Source of the DNA: Beijerinckia indica subsp. indica ATCC 9039
GTDB lineage: Bacteria > Pseudomonadota > Alphaproteobacteria > Rhizobiales > Beijerinckiaceae
Direction: 5' to 3'
Assembly (NCBI RefSeq): GCF_000019845.1
Contig: NC_010581.1
Span: 997,501 to 1,061,500 of the forward strand
Length of the DNA stretch: 64,000 nucleotides
The notes beneath the pieces are model-generated. The model was not told where the DNA came from and did no database searches. It saw only the letters and a program-made list of their open reading frames with translations. Both the position numbers and the translations under genes were made by a program. Shown here one piece after another: positions 45,497 through 53,365 of this stretch. How positions within the stretch are numbered: the stretch's first letter is position 1; each line of letters opens with the position of its first letter.

Positions 45497-45802
45497 ATGA
45501 GCCCTTGGTTTTTCAATGATTTATCACCCATGAACCAGGCCCTTGTGCTCGGCGCGCATTTGTTTGGCGGTTTTCTGCTGGGTGTGATTTATTTCCGGGC
45601 CTTGTGGTGGAACACGCGCCTTTTGGCGCAAGGCCGGCGCCCGCTTCTCGCAATCTCCATTGCCCTTGCCCGTTTCGTTCTCCTTGGAGGGCTCTTGATC
45701 CTGGCGAGCCGGGAAGGAGTGGCCCCGCTCCTCGCCACCGTATTCGGCCTGTTCGTCGGCCGATTTCTTGTTTTACGCGGTGTCTGGGCAAAGATCTCGT
45801 GA
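45497..45802 (+). CDS. Orphan AtpR-like membrane protein (N-ATPase AtpR family)
   Basis: Membrane protein of about 101 residues with three helices. The sequence HLFGGFLLGVIYFRALWWNTRLLAQGRRPLLAISIALARFVLLGGLLIL then GLFVGRFLVLRGVW matches the AtpR pattern: first-helix Gly repeats, FRALWW, GRRP and Arg residues within helices. In N-type ATPase operons AtpR lies next to the rotor genes. Here no atp gene is near, so it is an orphan or a related family member. Starts at GTG 45455, ATG 45497 or ATG 45530 cannot be separated with certainty. Confidence 0.65.
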   Translation: MSPWFFNDLSPMNQALVLGAHLFGGFLLGVIYFRALWWNTRLLAQGRRPLLAISIALARFVLLGGLLILASREGVAPLLATVFGLFVGRFLVLRGVWAKIS

Positions 45803-45810
45803 CCTTTGCG

Positions 45811-47028
45811 TTATCTCTTCAGCTTGTGTGTCTTTGTGGGTTTGACCCATTCGGTTGCGAAAAGGCCCGTTACCAGCAAGCCTAATCCCGTGCCGGTTAG
45901 CGCCGTCATCCACCAACCGCCTTCATGATAGGTGAAGGTTGCGACGGCCGAGCCCATGGCGCCGAGCAGGAAGACGATTGTCATATAGATGGCGTTCAAT
46001 CGCCCCCTTGCATGGCCTGGCAGGGAAAAGATCACGCGCTGGCTCAGAATCTGGTTGAGCTGCACGGCGGCATCAAGCGTCACCGCGAAAATGACGAGCG
46101 GCGTCAGCCAGTGCCATGAGACCGCGAACCCGGAGAACAGGCAACTCAGCGTGATCGTGCTCAAGGCCACAGCGGTTCCGGCACGCACATAGCCGCGATC
46201 GCCGAGCCGTCCCGCAACCGGGGCGGCGAGGGCGCCGCCAGCGCCTGCCAGGGCGAAGAGAGCAATATCCTTCTGATCGAAGTCGAAACGATGTGTCAGC
46301 ACCAGCGGTGAGGCGGTCCAGAACAGATTGAACACCATGAAGGCTATGCCCTGATAGATCGCGCGGCGTTGAAGTGGGCGCGAACTGACCAGAATATGGC
46401 CCATGGAACGCAGGATCTTGCTATAATGATCACGCTCTTGCAGCCGGTAGCTCGGCAGGGTTTTGGCGAGCCAGGTGAACAGGAGCAGCATCAATCCGCT
46501 CGAAATCCAAAAAACCGCGCGCCAGCCTGCATAATTGGCGATGAGGCTGGCGGCCGGTCGCGCCAGCATGATGCCGGTGAGCAGGCCCGCCATGACATTG
46601 CCGATCGTCTGGCCGCGGATTTCCTCGGGCACCAGGGAGGCCGTGAAGGGAACGATGACCTGGGCTCCCGATGCGCAGACTCCCACCAGAATCGTGGCAA
46701 CGAGGAAAAGAAATTCGGAGGGGGCCGTCGCGACGCCGACCAGTGCGACAGCGGTTGCGAGCAAAGTGCTCAGGATCAGACGCCGATTGTCGAGGCAATC
46801 GGCCAGAGGCACGAGCAGGAGCAGGCCCGCGCCATAGCCGAGCTGCGTCAAAGTCACGATCAGGCCAGCATAACTCTCATCGAGGCCGAGGTCGGGTGCG
46901 ATCAGATCAACCAGCGGCTGCGCATAATAGAGATTGGCGACCATGGTGCCGCAGGCTACGGCACAAGCGAGCGTCAGGGCCGGTGACAGCCCTTTCACAG
47001 CGAATTTTGCCTTGCCGCCGGCGCTCAT
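45811..47028 (-). CDS. MFS transporter
   Basis: Twelve-helix major facilitator of 405 residues. The N-terminal half starts LTLACAVACGTMVANLYYAQPLVDLIAPDLGLDESYAGLIVTLTQLGYGAGLLLLVPLADCLDNRRLIL, with the motif A-like loop LADCLDNRR between helices 2 and 3. AAPVAGRLGDRGYVRAGTAVAL is the matching loop in the second half. The N-terminal YYAQPL pattern is typical of a subgroup of drug or sugar exporters. Its ATG overlaps the TGA of the upstream aldo/keto reductase (ATGA), so translation is coupled. The in-frame extension to 47103 is not used. Confidence 0.9.
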   Translation of the reverse strand: MSAGGKAKFAVKGLSPALTLACAVACGTMVANLYYAQPLVDLIAPDLGLDESYAGLIVTLTQLGYGAGLLLLVPLADCLDNRRLILSTLLATAVALVGVATAPSEFLFLVATILVGVCASGAQVIVPFTASLVPEEIRGQTIGNVMAGLLTGIMLARPAASLIANYAGWRAVFWISSGLMLLLFTWLAKTLPSYRLQERDHYSKILRSMGHILVSSRPLQRRAIYQGIAFMVFNLFWTASPLVLTHRFDFDQKDIALFALAGAGGALAAPVAGRLGDRGYVRAGTAVALSTITLSCLFSGFAVSWHWLTPLVIFAVTLDAAVQLNQILSQRVIFSLPGHARGRLNAIYMTIVFLLGAMGSAVATFTYHEGGWWMTALTGTGLGLLVTGLFATEWVKPTKTHKLKR

Positions 47029-48083
47029 GCGTGGAGATAGGGCGCGAGGAGCGTGAGATCCGCCGACGAGAGGCGGTCGGCGGCGGTCGTCGCCTGATGC
47101 CAATAGGGATAGAGCAGGGGTGGCTGGCTCACGGTGTCGAGCTGCGCGCGTTCGTCCGCACTCAGGATGAGATCGGCCGCTTTGAGATTATCAATGAGTT
47201 GTTCCTCGGTGCGGGCGCCGATCACCACTGAGGCAACGCCGGGACGTCCGAGCAGCCAGGCGAGAGCAATCTGCGCGGCGGAAACGCCGCGCGTATCGGC
47301 GATGGTGATCAGGACTTCGACGATATCATAAAGTTTTTCGACATCGTGGACGGGTGGCTCGGTCCATTGAGCGGCTTTGCGTGTGCCCTCGGGTTCGGGT
47401 TTGCCACGCCGGTATTTGCCGGAAAGCAGACCGCCTGCGAGCGGGCTCCAGACGACGAGATCGACGCCCTGGTCGATGGCGATGGGAGCCAGTTCATATT
47501 CGGCCTCGCGTGCCTGCAGCGTATAATGGATCTGCTGGCCGATGGGCCGCGCGCGCGGATAGGCTTGCGTAATGGCGAGCGACTTCATGACATGCCAGCC
47601 GGAGAAATTCGAGACCCCGGCATAGGAGATCTTGCCGGCACGCACGAGATCATCGAGAGCGGCGAAAACTTCCTCGAGCGGCGTCAGCCCGTCCCATTCA
47701 TGCAACCAATAGACATCAATGTGATCGGTTTTCAGACGGCGCAGACTGGCCTCGCACGAGCGGATCAGATGATGACGCGACAGGCCGCGATCATTCGGGC
47801 CCTTGTCGCCCGTTGGAAAACGGGCCTTGGTGGCCAACAGCACGCGCTTGCGCCGGCCGAAAAGCACCTCGCCGAGAATTTCTTCCGAAAGGCCATCCGA
47901 ATAGACATCGGCCGTATCGAAGAAATTCACGCCCGCCTCGAGGCAGAGATCGATCTGGCGGCTGGCACCCTTCACATCCGTGTTACCCGTCTTGGCGAAA
48001 ACGCCCTTGCCGCCGAAGGTCATGGTGCCAAGCGTCAGCGCCGAAATTTTGAGACCGGAACGACCAAGGGGGCGATAGTCCAT
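47025..48083 (-). CDS. Aldo/keto reductase
   Basis: NADPH-dependent TIM-barrel reductase of 352 residues. It starts MDYRPLGRSGLKISALTLGTMTFGG and has the catalytic region VNFFDTADVYSDGLSEEILGEVLFGRR (Asp and Tyr). The catalytic Lys lies in LLATKARFPTG, and the catalytic His follows in HIDVYWLHEWD. GKISYAGVSNFSGWHV and the cofactor loop PGVASVVIGARTEEQLIDNLKA are also present. ATG 48083 has GGAG about 7 nt upstream. The stop overlaps the start of the MFS gene, so reductase and exporter probably act on the same or related compounds. Confidence 0.93.
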   Translation of the reverse strand: MDYRPLGRSGLKISALTLGTMTFGGKGVFAKTGNTDVKGASRQIDLCLEAGVNFFDTADVYSDGLSEEILGEVLFGRRKRVLLATKARFPTGDKGPNDRGLSRHHLIRSCEASLRRLKTDHIDVYWLHEWDGLTPLEEVFAALDDLVRAGKISYAGVSNFSGWHVMKSLAITQAYPRARPIGQQIHYTLQAREAEYELAPIAIDQGVDLVVWSPLAGGLLSGKYRRGKPEPEGTRKAAQWTEPPVHDVEKLYDIVEVLITIADTRGVSAAQIALAWLLGRPGVASVVIGARTEEQLIDNLKAADLILSADERAQLDTVSQPPLLYPYWHQATTAADRLSSADLTLLAPYLHA

Positions 48084-48318
48084 GACAAACTCCGAAAACG
48101 ATTCGGGTGGAGGGAGTAACAAACCGCGCGCTGAGCCTTATCAACCATGGCCCTGGGGAAAGCTCAACGCTTGAGCTGCCACCTCGCGAGGATATGAACG
48201 GAAGCGGCTTCGAAACGGGCCGAGTGACGGATGCGACGAGCGAAGCTTTTCCGCCTTGTTGGCCGAAAGCGTGTATGGAAGAGAAAATCCCGTGTGGAGA
48301 TGGGTCGTGGGAGGTTTC

Positions 48319-50316
48319 GTGGAAAAGCAGAGTTTACGCTTCTCCCTGGCACCTGAAAGGGATGTCACAGCCGGTGAAGATGGGTTTGTGGCTTTGTCCG
48401 CGCAGCCCTGGCTGATCATCGAGGCTTGGGGAGCCTTCGCCCCGGGTGCTTTTGTCGAAATCATCTATACTGCGAGCCTGTGGGATGTGCCGGTCCGTCC
48501 CGTCTTTCGCTTTCGCTCGGGCTCTGGCTCCTATACCGACCAGATCGCGCCAGGACCCGTCGCGGGCAAGGGGGTGTGGCGCGGTTTTGTACCCGCCGAT
48601 TGCACGGCGATCAGCGTCAGCCCAACCAATCGGCCCGGGCGGTTCGATTTCGCCATTCTCTCTCTCCGGCGTGTTTCCACGAGCGAAATGGCCCGTTTGG
48701 CTTTTGTGCGCGATCGCAACAGAACGCGCGCGGCCTTGCTGCGGCTTCTGCAGGGCAAAAGGCGGGAAGCCGCGCGGCTTCTTGAACAGGCCGTCGCGGG
48801 CGTGCCTCTTGCGGATTCGCTTGCGTGGGTCGCGGAACGGACGCGGCCGACTGATCTTACCGCGATCGACCGGCCGCGTTCCGATTGGCACCAGGGACCG
48901 TGGATTCATATCCTTCTGAGCGGGCAAGGCGCCGGGAAACAGGCACTGAAAATAACGATCGAGGCCCTTCAAGCACAAATTTATCCGCGCTGGACCTTGA
49001 TCCTTCCAACCGAAGAATTGGCGGCGGATGCCCGTGCGTTTTGCGACGATGAACATGTGCGTTACCAGCCGGCCGGGACGATCGCCGAATATGTGATGGG
49101 ATTGCCCGGGACTGATCTCGTGGCGGAGGTCGATGCTGGTGATCGATGGCGCGCATGGGGTCTTGCCTGTCTGGCGGAAGCCGCGATGCGCTACCCCGAG
49201 AAAACGCTCTTTTACGGAGACGAGGAAACCGTTGTTGGCCGAATTTTGCTGAAACCCGGTTGGAGCCCGGATTTCTTTCAGGCTGGCGCCTTTCTCGGCA
49301 AGGCTTTCGCGGTGCGGATCGAAGCCGTGAAAAGCGATGGGGCGGCACCCGCGGCATCTGTCTTATCCGCGGCGCGGCTCGCGGCCCTGCCGCCAGGCGA
49401 GGTTTTGCCGCTCCACCGTGTTCTGCTCAAACGGCGCGAAGGTGGTCCGAACGCGGGGATGGTGACACCGCCTGTAAGTCCGTCCCCATCGCGATCGAGC
49501 GAGATCAATCCTTCGGCCATGATCATTCTGCCGATCCGTGATGGCGCCGAAAAACTCGGACGCAGCATCGCCAGTATTTATGAACGCACACGCTTTGATA
49601 ATTATTCGATCCTCATCGTCGATGATGATAGTGTCGAGGAAGACACCAAACATCTTTTCAAATTGATCAAGAACGACCGGCTTATTTCAGTTTTGCACAA
49701 TCCGGGCGGGGTCGGTCTTGGGGCTCTCTGCAATGCCGCCACGGCGCGGCGCCGCGCCGATATGATTGTGTTTCTCGACAATGGCGTCGAAATTCTCAGT
49801 GAAGATTGGCTCGATCGCTTGCTGGCTCTTGCCATGCGCTCAGAAATCGGGGCGGTCGGGGTCCGTATGCTCGATTCGCGCGGCGCGATCCTGCCCTCCG
49901 CTTTCGTGCTTGGCTCTGGCGATGATGGGGGGGAACCCCGCAGCGATATAATTGTGGCGGATAGTCCCGAGGCAGAGCTTTGGCGCGAGCGTGACAGTCT
50001 CTTGCATGAAGTGGCGGCTGTGGGCGGCGGCTGCCTCGCCATAGCCCGGCGCAAATTCTTGTTGCTCGGCGGTTTTGCTGCCGAACCCGTCTTGCCTCCA
50101 TCCTTGCTCGATCAGGATCTTTGTTTGCGACTTGCGGCGCATGGTCAAAGATCCTGTATCGAGCCGTCGGTCAGGCTGCGGCGCGACGCGCCTCGGCCCT
50201 CTGCCGGTGAAGCGGGCGCGGAATGGTTCGCGCAACAATGGTTCGACCGTTTGCGTGACGATCCTTGTTTTCATCCGGGATTCGCGCTGCGAAGCGGAGC
50301 CCTTTCCCTGGGATGA
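48319..50316 (+). CDS. Two-part glycosyltransferase with C-terminal GT2 domain
   Basis: Large protein of about 665 residues. The N-terminal 150 residues are beta-rich (LRFSLAPERDVTAGEDGFVALSAQPWLIIEAWG). A middle part (GPWIHILLSGQGAGKQALKITIEALQAQIYPRWTLILP) looks like a degenerate glycosyltransferase fold without clear acidic motif. The C-terminal GT2 domain (about 400-625) has MIILPIRDGAEKLGRSIASIYERTRFDNYSILIVDDDS, MIVFLDNGVEILSEDWLDRLLALA and AVGGGCLAIARRKFLLLGGF. Such proteins work on O-antigen or exopolysaccharide. The frame opens at TTG 48256, but GTG 48319 has GGGAGG upstream. No polysaccharide operon surrounds it. Confidence 0.75.
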   Translation: MEKQSLRFSLAPERDVTAGEDGFVALSAQPWLIIEAWGAFAPGAFVEIIYTASLWDVPVRPVFRFRSGSGSYTDQIAPGPVAGKGVWRGFVPADCTAISVSPTNRPGRFDFAILSLRRVSTSEMARLAFVRDRNRTRAALLRLLQGKRREAARLLEQAVAGVPLADSLAWVAERTRPTDLTAIDRPRSDWHQGPWIHILLSGQGAGKQALKITIEALQAQIYPRWTLILPTEELAADARAFCDDEHVRYQPAGTIAEYVMGLPGTDLVAEVDAGDRWRAWGLACLAEAAMRYPEKTLFYGDEETVVGRILLKPGWSPDFFQAGAFLGKAFAVRIEAVKSDGAAPAASVLSAARLAALPPGEVLPLHRVLLKRREGGPNAGMVTPPVSPSPSRSSEINPSAMIILPIRDGAEKLGRSIASIYERTRFDNYSILIVDDDSVEEDTKHLFKLIKNDRLISVLHNPGGVGLGALCNAATARRRADMIVFLDNGVEILSEDWLDRLLALAMRSEIGAVGVRMLDSRGAILPSAFVLGSGDDGGEPRSDIIVADSPEAELWRERDSLLHEVAAVGGGCLAIARRKFLLLGGFAAEPVLPPSLLDQDLCLRLAAHGQRSCIEPSVRLRRDAPRPSAGEAGAEWFAQQWFDRLRDDPCFHPGFALRSGALSLG

Positions 50317-50425
50317 TGATGTGAGCCGCGCGGATTCGTTGCGCCACCATGAAAAGCTTGTTTTCACTCAAGGAGGGGACTAAGCCTCATCCTACTTGTT
50401 TCTCCTGTGGGTTTGATAATTTCCC

Positions 50426-51247
50426 TTGGCCTCGCTCACTCATTCTGATGATCTCGTCGGCGCCTTTGCCGACATAGCTCGCGGAGCCGGGGATATTGCG
50501 CTTTCCTATTTCAGGCCGGGAGAGCGCACACGCGCGGAAATTCAGCATAAGGTCGGCGGTTCTCCGGTCACAGAAGCGGATTATCTTGTCGATCGCTTTC
50601 TGAAGGAACATCTCGCGAAATTATTGCCGGATGCCGGCTGGCTTTCTGAGGAAAGCGAGGATTCACCGGCGCGCCTTGGCAAAAAGCGGGTGGTGATCGT
50701 CGATCCGATCGATGGGACGCGCGGTTTCGCGCATGGCGATCCACGCTGGGCGATCGCGATGGCCTTGGTTGAGGATCAAAGGCCCGTCGTCGGAATCGTC
50801 CATGCGCCGGCTCTCGGCGAAACCTATCTGGCCGTGGCAGGGCAAGGCGCGCGCTTGAACGACAAGCCCATCACGGTTTCGTCCCGCACCCATATGGACA
50901 AGGATGCCCGGATCGCGGCGCCCTTGCCGTTGGCCGAGCAATTACGTCAAGCCGGTCTGCCTTTCACGCTCGAACCGAAAATTCCTTCCCTGGCCGTGCG
51001 CATTGCCAAGGTGGCTTCCGGGATCCTGGATGCGGGCTTTGCCACCGAAAATGCCAATGATTGGGATATTGCCGCTGCCGATCTCGTGTTGCATGAGGCT
51101 GGTGGACGGCTGGCCAGTCTCGAAGGATTGCCTTTGCTTTATAATCGGCCAGAGACGCGGCATGGTCTCCTGACGGCGGCGCCTGAGCGGATCCATGCGG
51201 AAGTCAATGCGGCGGCGCGCAGGGCACGGTCCAACCGGCTGGGTTGA
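50426..51247 (+). CDS. cysQ: 3'(2'),5'-bisphosphate nucleotidase / inositol monophosphatase family
   Basis: Mg2+-dependent, Li+-sensitive phosphatase of 273 residues, expected to hydrolyse 3'-phosphoadenosine 5'-phosphate from sulfate assimilation. Metal-site motifs are GWLSEESED (about 70-78), VVIVDPIDGTRGFAHGDPRWAIAMAL (about 90-115) and the C-terminal ENANDWDIAAADLVLHEAGGRLA (about 212-235). The start is a TTG with weak ribosome site; no better codon is in frame. The DUF4170 gene follows on the same strand, a Rhizobiales pairing. A broader phosphatase role is possible. Confidence 0.85.
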   Translation: MASLTHSDDLVGAFADIARGAGDIALSYFRPGERTRAEIQHKVGGSPVTEADYLVDRFLKEHLAKLLPDAGWLSEESEDSPARLGKKRVVIVDPIDGTRGFAHGDPRWAIAMALVEDQRPVVGIVHAPALGETYLAVAGQGARLNDKPITVSSRTHMDKDARIAAPLPLAEQLRQAGLPFTLEPKIPSLAVRIAKVASGILDAGFATENANDWDIAAADLVLHEAGGRLASLEGLPLLYNRPETRHGLLTAAPERIHAEVNAAARRARSNRLG

Positions 51248-51344
51248 CTTTTGCATCTTGGAGGGTTGAAGGGAAAGCGACTGAGCAGTTCGACTGTGCC
51301 AGTCCTCCCATTCCCCACTGATTTCCAACCGCGGACCAGCGCTG

Positions 51345-51593
51345 ATGAGTAAAGAAACCGGCAAACAGCATCTTCATCTTGTTTTCGGCGGAGAACTGAA
51401 AGATCTCTCTGGCCACGAATTTCAGGATCTTTCAAAGATCGATATCGTCGGAGTCTATCCCGATTACGCCACGGCGGAATCCGTGTGGCGGAGCAAAGCG
51501 CAAGCGACTGTCGACAATGCACAGATGCGCTATTTCGTCGCGGATTTGTCCCTCCTTCTCGATCCGGCCACGAAGGTCAAAGAAGAAGCCTAA
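51345..51593 (+). CDS. DUF4170 domain-containing protein
   Basis: Small cytosolic protein of 82 residues. The family core is visible as HLHLVFGGELKDLSGHEFQDLSKIDIVGVYPDYATAESVWRSKAQATVDNAQMRYFVADLSLLLDP, which spans almost the whole protein. Its function is unknown. In Rhizobiales this gene usually sits between cysQ and lipid A genes (waaA, lpxK), and the cysQ link is retained here. Confidence 0.85.
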   Translation: MSKETGKQHLHLVFGGELKDLSGHEFQDLSKIDIVGVYPDYATAESVWRSKAQATVDNAQMRYFVADLSLLLDPATKVKEEA

Positions 51594-51980
51594 GTTGGGC
51601 GTCCTGGCTGTCTCGTCACTCTCGGACAAGAGATTATTCGCTGCCAGGAACCAGGAATAAAGGCGATTTGGATAAGGGTGGAAGGGAAAAGGCTGAACGG
51701 AACTAAGAGCCCAGCTCTTTGATCGGAACGGGAGCCATGCTCCCATTCTTTTGAGACGCATCGGATTTTTCCAAAAGTGGGCGCCAGTTTTGGATCTGAT
51801 GCTCCAGCCTCATTCCTCCCAGATCATTTTCGGTGAACTTTTGTGCACTGAAAATGATCTGGGGCGTCCATGGCGGAGCCAAGCAAAGGGAAGCCGACAA
51901 AAAGATCGGCGCGGGCCATTCACCTGAATGATGCCGTTGACGCTGCAAAGCCGATAACGGCTTGCAGCGGGCAATGCTGC
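51594..51980. repeat. Palindrome-rich gap between DUF4170 and DUF2093
   Basis: This 390-bp gap holds three palindromes and no gene. GGGAGC-cat-GCTCCC (51730-51744) followed by ATTCTTTT could terminate cysQ-DUF4170. An imperfect GCATC..GATGC element (51758-51802) belongs with the 27747 palindrome. CCCAGATCATTTTC (51818-51831) and its complement (51850-51863), extended inward by GGTG/CACT, form an 18-bp stem with one wobble. Confidence 0.7.
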
Positions 51981-52202
51981 TTAGCTTTTTGAAAGAGGCT
52001 GAAGGCGCTGCAATTTTGCTTCAGGGGAAGCATAGGCTTCCTGCAAGTCGACGTTCCAATAGCGCAGGTCCTCGAGTGCGATGCTGACACCCGTCACCGC
52101 GCATCTGACAAAGGCACCGGGGCGGATGATGCGGAGATCACCGTCGAGATATTGGACTTCGGCTTCCCCCATCGATATGGGGCGACGTTCATAGCGGTTC
52201 AT
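51981..52202 (-). CDS. DUF2093 domain-containing protein
   Basis: Small protein of 73 residues that reads MNRYERRPISMGEAEVQYLDG then DLRIIRPGAFVRCAVTGVSIALEDLRYWNVDLQEAYASPEAKLQR, matching DUF2093 over its full length. The function is unknown. In related genomes it lies downstream of lpxK near cysQ-DUF4170, in the same direction. Here it is inverted and the lipid A genes are absent. ATG 52202 fits the family start; a TTG at 52214 is less likely. Confidence 0.83.
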   Translation of the reverse strand: MNRYERRPISMGEAEVQYLDGDLRIIRPGAFVRCAVTGVSIALEDLRYWNVDLQEAYASPEAKLQRLQPLSKS

Positions 52203-52412
52203 GGACAAACTCAAGGACGCTTTTTATCAAAGATCGCGAAAAGAGACCTGTAATATTACACCTCTGATCGTAAACGAGAACCGGCTTTTTAGCCACATCG
52301 GCGTAGATCGTCGGGAGTTCGGAAGGGCATTCCTGGGGCCGGCCCTGAACTTTGCATCTGCAAGCGCCAGATCAGTCGGCTCCACGATATCAATTTACCC
52401 ACGGGTCCAGAC

Positions 52413-52457
52413 CATCCGGCTCAGAAGTCGGACCACCTTCTGAGCCGGATGTTTTTT
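52413..52457 (+). terminator. Strong plus-strand terminator without a plus-strand gene
   Basis: Perfect 15-bp stem CATCCGGCTCAGAAG (52413-52427) and its complement (52437-52451) around nine bases, followed directly by six T on the plus strand. The minus-strand side of the stem has no T run. Both neighbouring genes are on the minus strand, so the terminator must serve an unannotated plus-strand transcript, possibly a small RNA starting within 52203-52412. Confidence 0.85.
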
Positions 52458-52690
52458 CAAAGTCCAGAGCTTCGTTCCTGGGCCGAGAGGGCGCTCCGCA
52501 CGGTTTCGGGGCGCTCGATCTCGTTGATTAGCCGACGCAGGGAATCGTAAGCCAGGGCGAGATAGAGATCGACCACGGGATCGTCGAGGCCAACGGCGTC
52601 CTTGGCCAGCGCTTCGATACCGGCAGCCAAACCAAGCGCGTGATTGATCCGATTGTCGCTTTGGGGAACGGTTTTAAGCTGCTTGGACAT
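52457..52690 (-). CDS. Small protein translationally coupled to luxI
   Basis: Unrecognised 77-residue soluble protein. Its ATG lies inside the last codons of luxI and the two frames overlap by 17 bp, so its translation should depend on luxI. It is helical and acidic in the middle (NHALGLAAGIEALAKDAVGLDDPVVDLYLALAYDSLRRLINEIERPETVRSAL), with no cysteines, signal or membrane segment. It may modulate LuxR or LuxI, but this is only inferred from position. Confidence 0.6.
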   Translation of the reverse strand: MSKQLKTVPQSDNRINHALGLAAGIEALAKDAVGLDDPVVDLYLALAYDSLRRLINEIERPETVRSALSAQERSSGL

Positions 52691-53288
52691 CGACTTCCGT
52701 TCCCGTGGTTAAACCGGTCGTCAAGCGGATGTTTTTCTCGAGATTCCGATCAATATCCTGCAGACCGAAAAAGATTGAAGGCCGTGCCCCGAGATAACGC
52801 CCGAGCACGATATGATTGACGCCACAACGCCGCCAAACCCGATGCAGGCTTGATTCATAAATCGAGGTGACTTGGGTGACGCCGTGGTCGAGCCCGAACT
52901 GGCAGATGCCGAGGATCAGTTCGCAGGCTGTGCGAGAAATCCCGTTCGGCTGGATGACCTGATCATCGAAGACGACAAAACGTGTGATTTCCCAAATCGT
53001 CGGTGAGCGAATGACGAGACCAGGGAACATATTGTGAAAGACATGTGTCGCCATATGATCAGTAATCGTGCTGAGCAGGCGGACCGATCCGAATAGTTCG
53101 CCCGAGGGGCCCATCACGCAGAGATAAACTGTGTCGTCACGGTCGAATTCATCGATTTCCAGATTATCGGATGTGACTTTGACATCCCATTTCTTCTGGT
53201 CATGAAAGATAATCCGCCTCTGCCGAAACATTTCGGTGAAGAGCTCTGGATTTTCGTCTCGTTCATAACCGCATACTAGGCGCAACAT
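52674..53288 (-). CDS. Acyl-homoserine-lactone synthase, LuxI family
   Basis: Makes an acyl- or aryl-homoserine lactone signal from S-adenosylmethionine and an acyl donor. The 204-residue protein keeps the invariant LuxI residues: Arg, Phe and Trp in RQRRIIFHDQKKWDV (about 22-36), the acidic pair in EIDEFD, Arg in FGSVRLLST (about 67-75) and Glu/Arg in WEITRFVV. Thr replaces the common Ser between the last two. ATG 53288 has GAGGGA upstream; the frame to 53369 overlaps luxR and is not used. It lies directly downstream of the LuxR gene. Confidence 0.93.
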   Translation of the reverse strand: MLRLVCGYERDENPELFTEMFRQRRIIFHDQKKWDVKVTSDNLEIDEFDRDDTVYLCVMGPSGELFGSVRLLSTITDHMATHVFHNMFPGLVIRSPTIWEITRFVVFDDQVIQPNGISRTACELILGICQFGLDHGVTQVTSIYESSLHRVWRRCGVNHIVLGRYLGARPSIFFGLQDIDRNLEKNIRLTTGLTTGTEVDVQAA

Positions 53289-53348
53289 TGGACATCCCTC
53301 GATCAATAGAGATGATCCATGTTGTCTGCGCAGGCTCTGCGAGCCTAT

Positions 53349-53363
53349 TCCCCGAATCGGGGA
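53349..53363. promoter_or_regulatory. Palindrome between luxR and luxI
   Basis: Perfect symmetric element TCCCCG-AAT-CGGGGA, three bases after the luxR stop and about 60 bp upstream of the luxI ATG. The position suits a lux-box-like operator controlling luxI. It differs from the classical lux box consensus and could instead be a short transcription attenuator, although no T-tract follows. Confidence 0.45.
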
Positions 53364-53365
53364 GT

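Noticed and set aside
44983..45531. 182-codon minus-strand frame over the His-rich gene
   Set aside because: It translates the complement of the CAC/CAT run as Met/Val repeats. The plus strand has signal peptide and ribosome site.
52201..52443. 80-codon plus-strand frame before the orphan terminator
   Set aside because: Considered as the source of the transcript, but the ATG has no ribosome site and the product looks random, so a non-coding transcript is favoured.
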